DNA of 64,000 nt. It comes from Warburgia ugandensis. Lineage: Eukaryota; Streptophyta; Magnoliopsida; Canellales; Canellaceae. A program made the translations under genes and the position numbers. Each line of letters begins with the position of its first letter. Positions within the stretch are counted from its first letter, which is position 1. The notes under the pieces are model-generated. The model searched no databases, was not told the DNA's origin, and saw only the letters and a program-made list of their open reading frames with translations. Positions 24,197-33,998 of the stretch are shown piece after piece. Where the stretch lies: NCBI GenBank assembly GCA_035236585.1, contig CP141127.1:50420001-50484000 (forward strand), read 5' to 3'.

Positions 24197-24268
24197 TTCT
24201 CTTTCATGGATGAAACTTGATTATAAGTTATTCTCCTCATAACTGGGCTGTGTGTAACGTTAAACTGT

Positions 24269-24280
24269 GCACTGATACCA
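24269..24280 (-). other. Primer-binding site of copy 2
   Basis: The minus strand reads TGGTATCAGTGC, one change from the consensus, two bases from LTR III at 24283. Confidence 0.85.
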
Positions 24281-24282
24281 AC

Positions 24283-26760
24283 TGTCACGACCCGGGTTTT
24301 TAAGTGATGCAATGTTGATAAAAAGGCGAGATCTCTTGTTTAGAAATATGAAATGCATGAAATTCTTTTTCATTTGGAAAACAACCTTTCATAAAAACCC
24401 CGAGTGTGAAAACTCATTCTCAATCTATTTAGTCATGGCAAAGTATTAAATCAATAATGTTCCCAAGAAAGTGTTAGTCACAAATTTCAGCTATTAAAGA
24501 GTAACTACAATCAAGTAACATTGAAAGATAAGATAGGGGTCTACTTACTTGTGCTTGGTCTATTCCTCCTAGTGCAAATGTCCCTTGACCTTAGGTATTT
24601 ACTTTGTATCTGAAAAATGTTGGAGATTGGGTGAGTATATAATATACTCAGTAGGGCCTATTACTACTAGTTTTATAAATGCATGAGATGTTTTAAAATC
24701 ATATGCTCATTCATTCAAAACATGCGTATTTTTGAATGCTCGAGTTCAATATTGGTATAAGAATCCATAATCAACAGAAATTCAAAATATGCGTATGGTT
24801 GAATACTCGATTTCAACATCAGTATAAGAATCCATAATCAACTGAAATGGAAAATAACTTAAAAGATCACATAATTCCAAAAGTTAAAGTATCATATATA
24901 TGATAACATCATGATATGCAATAGATGCCTCATGGAGTCCAACTCATGGACCCCTAGTATGGTATGGTCGACCAACCTCATATCATGCTACATGAAATGC
25001 ACATCAAACCATAGGGTCTACTATGCCCACGGCCTCCTCGCCGTGTGGTCCCCGGGTACCTGAGGACACTTGGTCATAGCCTCCACGGGGCCTATGACAC
25101 GCCGACCCAGTGCCGTGACACCAGTGATAGCCCCCTGTACCACATGCAGTCGACGTAGGGACTTGCCTCTTTTTGGGCGTGGTACCCATCCACCTATTAG
25201 TGGTAGAGGCCGGGTGGCCAACCCAGACCCCTCGGCATAGCACCCACGGGCTTACTTGCCCAATTCACATAAGATAAGTCAAAACCATTTGTTAAAAACG
25301 TGTCCTCTTTTGGGTCCCTCACAACTGCCTGGCCCTCGGCACTCCAGCGTCTTTTGGCAACCCTCAAGGACATGCAATCTTTGCAAGTACATATATCATG
25401 CAATGGATGCACTTGTTTGCAACACATGTATGTGCATAATGTATATGCAGTCATTCCAGAACATGGCTATGTATAAGCATTTATCATGCATGATGAATTT
25501 ATTCATACAAATCACATGCAAATCAAATCATATATCTAAAACATGGCTATGTATAAGCATTTATCATGCATGCTAAATTTTATTCATGCAAATAAAATCA
25601 TATATCTAAAACATATGTTCTCAAATAACAATAGTTCTTTTAAAAGAATCTAATAGTGATAGAGCACCTACCTGACTAGGTCGCGTTCACCCTCTTGTCC
25701 TCGTACACTCCTGAACATGGTTTGGGGACTTAAGGTTAGTTTAACCTATCTTTAATGGGTTTAGAGCAATTGGGTCTCATTACTTAGGCATTAGGGGTCC
25801 ATCCCTATGCCTATGGGTGTCCTAAGGACCTAATTAGGCCTTGGTATTCTCAGTTTTCCAGAGTCCTAACGGTCACGCGCCATCATCCTATTCTAAGGGT
25901 CATGCCCTACTTTTATTGGGCTTTGATTATGGATTTTATAGTTTGGATGTGTCCGCGTCGTCGATACGGACACAACGCCTTTTGCGGCGCCTCAATCGGA
26001 GCTCTAGATCTCAAGTTATAAGCGTTTTAACGTTGCATGTACATATAGTCTTAAAGACAAAAAAAAGGAGGAATGCTAGGGCGCTGCGCGTCTGCGACGT
26101 GCGCCCAGCATTCTTAAGAACAAAAAAAAACGACGCCTTGTTAGTGCGCTACGCGTCTGCGGCGCGCGCCTCAGCGGGCGCGTCTGAAGACGCGCGAGAC
26201 GACGCCGCTCGTTGTTCCTTTAGCGGGCGCGTCCAGGGACGCTCCCGTTTGGTTTTTTCCAAATGGCGTCGACTTGCGTCGACGTGGGACGGTCCTGTTG
26301 GATCGTCCTGCTTGTTAGTGACTTGGGTCGTCCTCAGGTCACCCTGGTTCGACCCTGTCGAACCAGTGCGGCCTGGGGACGTCCCAAGGGTCTTTGTGGC
26401 TCCCCTGGAGGCCTATTCTGCATGGTTTTTCATGGAAAAACCTAGGGAAATCGTTCCTGGAACTATGGTGGAGATGGGTTTTGGGTTTTTTCGTGCGTAC
26501 CTACTTCGTGGGTGGTTTTCTCTCCACGTTTTCCCCCCTTGCTCACTGCTTCACTACTGGTTTTCTCCAAGGCTTTTGGGCTGCCATTAGAGGCACCCAA
26601 GATCTCTATTTATAGGGCTTTTACAGAGGGTTGTGGAGGGTTTCTAACCGCCTTTGAATGGCGGTGGGGAACCCTCTGGAAAGGCGGTGGTTTCTTCTTG
26701 AAACACCGCCGTTCCAGAAACCTCTAGGAGGTTGAAGACGACGGGGTGGCCGTATCAAAA
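24283..26760 (-). repeat. LTR III, nearly complete, broken at its U3 end
   Basis: Starts TGTCACGACCCGGG and follows the LTR I sequence to 26760, where it stops inside the atcaaa loop of the 9-bp hairpin (ggccgtatcaaaa) and passes into a plus-oriented RT fragment. About 280 bp of U3 are missing. A 249-codon antisense frame (25841-26590) runs through it but is broken in the sister LTRs, so it is not called a gene. Confidence 0.9.
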
Positions 26761-26847
26761 CAGCCTTCAGGACTCGATACGGCCATTATGAATTCAGAGT
26801 GATGTCCTTTGCTTTGACTAATGCTCCAGCCGCGTTTATGGATCTCA
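26761..26847 (+). pseudogene. Inverted 87-bp RT fragment
   Basis: In the plus strand, opposite to every other pol copy here. It encodes the RT stretch [15 protein letters not shown] then [10 protein letters not shown]; the equivalent in copy 1 is the reverse complement of about 18560-18646. It ends …tctca at 26843-26847, directly against a complete LTR terminus. These last five bases are the reverse complement of the tgaga that flanks LTR VI at 36352-36356, so this is the missing far side of that insertion. Confidence 0.88.
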
Positions 26848-27244
26848 TGTAATGACTCCAATTTTGTAATATTGCAATTCCAAGTTTAGCAATTAAAAGT
26901 TCGATTTTAAAGAAAAGGGCATTTTGGTCATTTCACAAGTCACCATAACTAAACCCAGGAATTTGGTACTAAAAAAGGTTCCATTAGATGCGTCTCGGAA
27001 AAAGGAATCCAACGAGACCAAAATCACCCTAAACGGAGTTAAAATGAGCAAGATATGGCTCTTTGAAGATCAGGGGCAAAACTGTAAATTTCCCAAAAAC
27101 GATTTAACCTGAAAAACACAGGTGCCCGTTTTGATACGGGCACCCCATCGTCTTCAACCTCCTAGAGGTTTCTGGAACGGTGGTGTTTCAAGAAGAAACC
27201 ACCGCCATTCTAGAGGGTTCCCCACCGCCATTCAAAGGCGGTTA
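26848..27244 (+). repeat. Inverted LTR fragment (U3 end)
   Basis: Begins with the intact LTR terminus TGTAATGACTCC in plus orientation and follows U3 for about 400 bp, through the 9-bp and 17-bp hairpins, to ccattcaaaggcggtta. There it switches back to minus-oriented LTR sequence. The 62-codon frame in it is the U3 mirror of frames at 15891-16079 and 33686-33874 and is not considered coding. Confidence 0.9.
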
Positions 27245-27707
27245 CAGAGGGTTCTGGAGGGTTTTAGCGGGCGCGTCCAGGGACGCGCCCGTTTGGTTTT
27301 TTTCCAAACGGCGTCGACTTGCGTCGACGTGGGATGGTCCTGTTGGATCGTCCTGCTTGTTAGTGACTTGGGTCATCCTCAGGTCACCCTGGTTCGACCC
27401 TGTCGAACCAGTGCGGCCTGGGGACGTCCCAGGGGTCTTTGTGGCTCCCCTGGAGGCCTATTATGCATGGTTTTTCATGGAAAAACCTAGTGAAATCGTT
27501 CCTGGAACTATGGTGGAGATGGGTTTTGGGTTTTTTTCGTGCGTACCTACTTCGTGGGTGGTTTTCTCTCCACGTTTTCCCCCCTTGCTCACTGCTTTAT
27601 GACTGGTTTTCTCCAAGGCTTTTGGGCTGCCATTAGAGGCACCCAAGAGCTCTATTTATAGGGCTTTTACAGAGGGTTCTGGAGGGTTTCTAACTGCCTT
27701 TGAATGG
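27242..27707 (-). repeat. LTR IV: rearranged fragment
   Basis: After the inversion point come about 22 bp of LTR (cagagggttctggagggttt), then a jump back about 400 bp within the LTR to agcgggcgcgtcc at about 27265, then continuous LTR to gaatgg at about 27706, where copy 3 integrase begins. Each switch has 3-5 bp of shared sequence (tta, ttt, aatgg). The TATA box is retained at about 27655. Confidence 0.85.
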
Positions 27708-30700
27708 GCTGTCTTAGTTAATCTATCAACAATCACCCAAATCATGTCATGACCCTTAGAGCTCTTGGGTAGCCCTACGATGAAGTCCATTGTGATGTGG
27801 TCCCATTTCCATTCGGGTAACTCAAGGGGTTGTAACAATCCTGCAGGTCTTTGATGTTCAGCCTTTACTTGTTGACATGTTAAACACTTTGCCACAAATT
27901 CCCCTATGTCTCTTTTCATACCATCCCACCAATATTGTTTCTTTAAGTCCTGATACATCTTAGTCCCTCCTGGGTGTATTGTATACTTGGACCGATGAGC
28001 CTCTTTTAAAATTTCTTGTCTTAACTCTTCATTAGCTGGTACCACTAATCTTCCTTGCGTGTAAATGCTACCATCTTCCTTTTTTGTAAATCCTGGTTTT
28101 CCTATGGAAGCTTGTATATTTGGATCTCCTTTCTGTTCTTGCTTAACTTTTTCATTAACAGCCGATTTTATTGTTAGACCTGCCATAATGATCTTGTGCT
28201 TACTTATGTCTGGTTTCCATGTGATTACTTCTTGTAGTAGCTTCCATCTCTTGGTTAATAAACTTGCACACATCCCTTGGGTTTTTCTGCTTAATGCATC
28301 AGCTACCACATTAGCTTTTCCAGGGTGATAGTGAATGGAGAATTCATAGTCTTTTAAGTATTCCATCCATCTTCTTTATCGCATGTTTAAGTCTTGTTGG
28401 GAAAAGATATATTTAAGACTCTTGTGATCTGTAAAAACTTCAAACTTTTCCCCATATAAATAATGTCTCCATATTCGCAAGGCAAAGACTATGGCTGCTA
28501 ATTCCAAGTCATGGGTTGGGTAATTGACTTCATGCTTCTTGAATTGTCGAGAAGCATAAGCGATCACCTTTCCATGTTGCATAAGTACGCAGCCTAGCCC
28601 TTGTTGCGAGGCATCGCTCTATATCTCAAATCCACCACTTCCTGAAGGTAAGGTAAGGACAGGTGCGGTAGTCAACCTTCTTTTTAGTTCTTGGAAGCTT
28701 TCCTCACATTTATCAGTACATTCAAACCTTGTGTCTTTCCTGGTCAGCTTAGTTAGAGGTAAAGCCATTTGTGAAAAACCTTCGATGAATCTTCTGTAAT
28801 ATCCAGCAAGTCCTAAGAAGCTTCTTATTTCTGTGACTGTCTCAGGTCTTTCCCAGTTCTGTACTGTTTCAAACTTAGTAGGGTCAACTGCTATGCCATC
28901 TTGAGATATAATGTGTCCTAAGAAATTAACCTTTTCCAGCCAAAACTCACACTTACTGAATTTTGCATATAGCTTGTGTGCTCGTAGGGTGCTTAATGTT
29001 ATCCTTAGATGTTCCATATGGTCTTCAGGAGTTTCAGAATATATTAAGATATCATCCACAAACACTATGATGAATTTATCTAAGTACTCCTTGAATACCC
29101 TATTCATGAGATCCATAAACGCGGCTGGAGCATTAGTCAAACCAAAGGACATCACTCTGAATTCATAATGGCCGTATCGAGTCCTGAAGGCTGTCTTGGG
29201 GATATCTTCTTCTCTAACTCGAAGTTGATGGTACCCTGATCGTAGATCAATCTTAGAGAAGACTCTAGCTAACTGAAGTTGATCAAAAAGATCATCGATT
29301 CGGGGAAGAGGGTACTTATTTTTAATGGTGACCCTATTCAGCATTCGATAGTCTACGCACAATCTCATCGAGCCATCCTTTTTCTTAACAAAAAGGACTG
29401 GAGCTCCCCACGGAGACACACTAGGTCGTATGAACCCTTTGTCAAGTAGTTCCTGTAACTGTGTCTTTAGTTCCCTTAGTTCTGCAGGAGCCATTCGGTA
29501 AGGAGCTTTGGAAATGGGGGAAATACCGGGTATGAGGTCAATGATGAACTCAATTTCCCTTGGTGGAGGTAGACCTGGTAAGTCCTCAGGGAATACATCA
29601 GGGAATTCTCGAACAACCTCGACATTCTCAAGCTTTGGTTGGGGATTCTTGACGGATTCTATCTTGGCTAAGAAGAAGGGGCATCCTTGAGCAATGTGTT
29701 TAACTGCTTTCATGGCAGAGATAACACATGCTCCAGAATAATCCTTTCTTCCTTGGAGGGTGAAAGTGTCTCTATTAGGTAGGGTAAAAGTGACACGCTT
29801 CTGACGACAATCAACTAAGGCTTGATGAAAGGCTAGCCAGTCCATACCTAGGATGATATCAAAGTCATTCATATCTAAGTGGACAAGGTTGGCATGTAAC
29901 AAATGGTCCTTAATCAATATGGGGACATCCTGGAGATAAGAATAAGTGGGGAGTGCCTGGCCTACAGGAGTCATGACTTCTAGAGTGAAGTCTAGGTCCT
30001 GTGGTATAATGTCCAAGGATGATGCAAATTCCCGGGATATGAAAGAATGAGTGGAGCCTGTATCAAATAGAACTTTTGCAGGTGTATCATAGATAGAAAG
30101 AATACCTTCAACGACTGCGTTTGATGCTTGGGCTTGACTAGATGTCAGGGCAAAGACACGTCCTTGGCTTTTTGGAACTTGATCTTCTTTACGCTCTTGC
30201 ACTTTCCTTTTTGGATAGTTGTTAGAAAAATGTCCTAATTCTCCACAACTATAGCAAGTGATGTTGGAAGTGAGACATGGTCTGCCTGGATGGTTTCTGT
30301 TACACCTAGGGCATGCCTTCCAGTCTGGTCTTCTTCCTTTGTTTTCAAACGGCTTCTTAAACGGTGGCCTAGGTCCAGATGACTGAATGGGTCTCTTTCC
30401 TTTGTTCTTCATAGTGTTGATGTTCTTAGTTTCTCTTATTGCCTGGTTCCTTTGATAATCTTTTTCATATAGGGAGGCCATTTCTACTGCTTTGGCTACT
30501 GTGGAAGGTTGGAAACCTAGAACTCTGTTCCTGAGTCCTGGGTTGAGTCCGTCTACAAATCTTTCAGCTGCATCTTCTTCATCAGCACAAGCACGGGGTG
30601 CAAATCTTCGGAGGCTGATGAATTTACTTTCATACTGTTGGACGGTCATATTTCCTTGTTCTAAGTCCATAAATTCCTTTTCCCTCTGTTTCCTTATATG

Positions 30701-30802
30701 TTTAGGATAATATTTGTCATTAAAGACCTTTTTAAACTCTTCCCATCCTATTGTTTCTTTCTGCTGTTTCCCACCAAAAGGTAGCCTCTCCTCTAAACAC
30801 AA
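27703..30802 (-). pseudogene. Tekay pol copy 3: gag C-half-PR-RT-RNase H-partial IN
   Basis: One frame, 30802 to about 27703, with two nonsense codons: 28619-28621 (TAT to TAG in the RNase H IYSDAS motif) and 28376-28378 (CAA to TAA). It contains the C-terminal half of gag, a zinc knuckle whose last ligand is Tyr instead of Cys ([14 protein letters not shown], about 30215-30255), protease [12 protein letters not shown] (about 30045-30075), RT with FVDDILIYS (about 29037-29065), RNase H, and the integrase zinc finger plus first catalytic Asp. Integrase is cut at the LTR IV junction after DRLTKTAH; downstream codons to 27656 are LTR sequence read through by chance. The two remaining DDE residues and the chromodomain are absent. 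Confidence 0.93.
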
Positions 30803-31136
30803 ATGTGGCCATGGGTACTTTTCTTTCTTCAGCTATGTTCATGGCCTTAAATATCTTTTCAATATCAATTAACCATTTTTCAGCTGTGGATGCTTCATCT
30901 TCTCCTGTGAATGAGGGAGCTAGTTTCTGGAACCTTTCTAACTGAACCTCAGTCCTGTCTATTGTTTTATCAGGGGAAGGATCTCGGGGGGTAGGAGTTT
31001 GGCTATGATTGTTCATGTATTGTTCCATGTTCTGTAAGAATTGCTGAAATAGCTCAGCCATCCCGTTGCCCGACCTAGTGGAGTCCACTGGTGGGGCTTC
31101 AGGTCTTGGAGCATTGCTTCCCTTCTTTCTAGGCAT
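30732..31136 (-). pseudogene. gag N-terminal half of copy 3
   Basis: Starts at the Met at 31136 (MPRKKGSNAPRPEAPP, same start as element 0) and includes VQLERFQKLAPSFTGED … [14 protein letters not shown]. Compared with element 0 (about 2807-2851), 20 bp are missing near 30760, shifting the frame; the rest of gag continues in the 28619-30802 frame. The only copy in the composite that still has the gag start and its leader. Confidence 0.9.
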
Positions 31137-31263
31137 CTGTAATCACAAGGCAATTCACCCAAATCTTAGTTTGTGTTATCCTATTACCCCTTTCTCTTTC
31201 ATGGATGAAACTTGATTATAAGTTATTCTCCTCATAACTGGGCTGTGAGTAACGTTAAACCGT

Positions 31264-31275
31264 GCTCTGATACCA
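31264..31275 (-). other. Primer-binding site of copy 3
   Basis: The minus strand reads TGGTATCAGAGC, an exact match to the plant iMet primer site, two bases from an LTR start at 31278. Confidence 0.93.
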
Positions 31276-31277
31276 AC

Positions 31278-31333
31278 TGTCAAGACCCGGGTTTTTAAGT
31301 GATGCAATGTTGATAAAAAGGCGAGATCTCTAC
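31278..31333 (-). repeat. 54-bp LTR stub before LTR V
   Basis: TGTCAAGACCCGGG … gagatctct (31278-31331) is the first 54 bp of an LTR of the I/VI type. It is then interrupted by ac and a second LTR start (TGTCACGACCTAGG) at 31334. The ac looks like the last two bases before an LTR, carried over from a second primer-site/LTR junction. Confidence 0.85.
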
Positions 31334-33949
31334 TGTCACGACCTAGGTTTTTAAGTGATGCAATGTTGGTAAAAAGGCGAGATCTCTTGTTTTATAAATA
31401 TGAAATGCATGAAATTCTTTTTCATTTGGAAAACAACCTTTCATAAAAACCCCGAGTGTGAAAACTCATTCTCAATCTATTTAGTCATGGAAAAGTTTTA
31501 AATCAATAATGTTCCCAAGAAAGTGTTAGTCACAGCCCCAGTTATTAGAGAGTAACTACAATCAAGTAACATTGAAAGATAAGATAGGGGTGTACTTACT
31601 TGTGCTTGGCCTTATGTCTCCTAGTACAAATGTCACTTGCCCTTAGGTATTTTCTTTGTATCTGAAAAATGTTGAGGATCGGGTGAGTATATACTATACT
31701 CAGTAGGGCTTATCACTACTAGTTTATAAATGCATGAGTTGTTTTAAAATCATGTGCTTATTCATTCAAAACATGCGTATGTTTGAATACTCGAGTTCAA
31801 TATTAGTATAAGAATCCATAATCAACTGAAATTCTTATAACTTAAAAGATCACATAATTTCAAAAGTTAAAGTATCATATATATGATAACATCATGATAT
31901 GCAATAGATGCCTCATGGAGTCCAACTCATGGACCCCTAGTATGGTATGGTCGACCAACCTCATATCATGCTTCATGAAATGCACATCAAACCATAGGGT
32001 CCACTATGCCCACGGCCTCCTCGCCGTGTGGTCCCCGGGTACCTGAGGACACTTGGTCATAGCCTCCACGGGGCCTATGACACGCCGACCCAGTGCCGTG
32101 ACACCAGTGATAGCCCCCTGTACCACATGCGCCGACGTAGGGACTTGCCTCTTTTTGGGCGTGGTACCCATCCACCTATTAGTGGTAGAGGCCGGGTGGC
32201 CAACCCAGACCCCTCGGCATAGCACCCACGGGCTTACTTGCCCAAATCACATAAGATAAGTCAAAACCTGTTAAAACTTGTCCTCTTTTGGGTCCCTCAC
32301 AACTGCCTGGCCCTCGCCACTCCAGCGTCTTTTGGAAACCCTCAAGGACATGCAATCTTTGCAGTACGTAAATCATGCAATGCATGCAGTCGTTTGCAAC
32401 ACATGTATGTGCATAATGTATATGCAAATATTCCAAAACATGGCTATTTACAAAGCATTTATCATGCATGCTGAATTTATTCATACAAATCACATGCAAA
32501 TCAAGTCATATATCCAAAACATATGTTCTCCAATAACAATAGTTCTTTTAAAAGGATCTAATAGTGATAGAGCACCTACCTGACTAGGTCGCATTCACCC
32601 TCTTGTCCTCGTACACTCCTGAACATGGTTTGGGGACTTAAGGTTAGTTTAACCTATCTTTAATGAGTTTAGAGCATTTGGGTCTCATTACTTAGGCATT
32701 AGGGGTCCATCCCTATGCCTATGGGTGTCCTAAGGTCCTAATTAGGCCTTGGTATTCTCAGTTTCCCAGAGTCCTAGCGGTCACGCGCCATCATCCTATT
32801 CTAAGGGTCATGCCCTACTTTTATTGGGCTTTGATTATGGATTTTATAGTTTGGATATGTCCGCGTTGTCGATACGGACACAACGCCTTTTGCGGCGCCT
32901 CAATCGGAGCTCTAGATCTCAAGTTATAAGCGTTTTAACGTTGCATGTACATATAGTCTTAAAGACAAAAAAAAGGAGGAATGCTAGGGCGCTGCGCGTC
33001 TGCGACGTGCGCCTAGCATTCTTAAGACCCAAAAAAAAATGACGCCTCGCTAGTGCGCTACGCGTCTGCGGCGCACGCCTCAGTGGGCGCGTCTGAAGAC
33101 GCGCGAGACGACGCCGCTCGTCGTTCCTTTAGCAGGCGCGTCCAGGGACGCGCCCGTTTGTTTTTTTCCAAACGGCGTCGACTTGCGTCAACGTTGGACG
33201 GTCCTGTTGGATCGTCCTGCTTGTTAGTGACTTGGGTCGTCCTCAGGTCACCCTGGTTCAACCCTGTCGAACCAGTGCGGCCTGGGGACGTCCCAGGGGT
33301 CTTTGTGGCTCCCCTGGAGGCCTATTCTGCATGGTTTTTCATGGAAAAACCTAGGGAAATAGTTCCTGGAACTATGGTGGAGATGGGTTTTGGGTTTTTT
33401 CGTGCGTACCTGCTTCGTGGGTGGTTTTCTCTCCACGTTTTCCCCCCTTGCTCACTGCTTCACGACTGGTTTTCTCCAAGGCTTTTGGGCTGCCATTAGA
33501 GGCACCCAAGAGCTCTATTTATAGGGCTTTTACAGAGGGTTCTGGAGGGTTTCTAACCGCCTTTGAATGGCGGTGGGGAACCCTCTGGAATGGCGGTGGT
33601 TTCTTCTTGAAACACCGCCGTTCTAGAAACCTCTAGGACGTTGAAGATGACGGGGTGCCCGTATCAAAACGGGCACCTGTGTTTTTCAGGTTAAATCGTT
33701 TTTGGGAAATTTACAATTTTGCCCCTGAACTTCAAAGGGCCATATCTTACTCATTTTAACTCCGTTTTGGGTTATTTTGGTCTCGTTGGATTCCTTTTTC
33801 TGAGACACATCTAATGCAACCACTTTTGGTACCAAATTCCTGGGTTTAGTTATGGTGACTAGTGAAATGACCAAAATGCCTTTTCTTTAAAATTGAACTT
33901 TTTATTGCTAAACTTGGAATTTCAATATTACAAAATTGGAGTCATTACA
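31334..33949 (-). repeat. LTR V (complete, 2.62 kb)
   Basis: TGTCACGACCTAGG to GGAGTCATTACA. A primer site lies on its left (through the stub) and a polypurine tract on its right, so it serves as 5' LTR of copy 3 and 3' LTR of copy 4, the signature of a tandem array. It differs from LTR I by having one unit of both internal direct repeats. TATA box at about 33520. Confidence 0.93.
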
Positions 33950-33981
33950 TTCTTACCCCCTTAGGGGAATTTCGCCCCCGA
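33950..33981 (-). other. Polypurine tract of copy 4
   Basis: The minus strand reads …CCCCTAAGGGGGTAAGAA next to LTR V, the same as the tract at 16156. Confidence 0.85.
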
Positions 33982-33998
33982 AATTCTACTTTATACAA

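Noticed and set aside
25841..26590. 249-codon plus-strand frame in LTR III, the longest non-pol frame in the composite
   Set aside because: It runs antisense to the element across leader, TATA region and hairpins, and is split by frameshifts in LTR I, V and VI. No recognisable domain. Chance frame in GC-rich DNA.
31278..33949. LTR V as an independent insertion with its own target duplication
   Set aside because: Its left neighbour ends tctac and its right neighbour starts ttctt; no duplication, and the right side is a normal polypurine tract.
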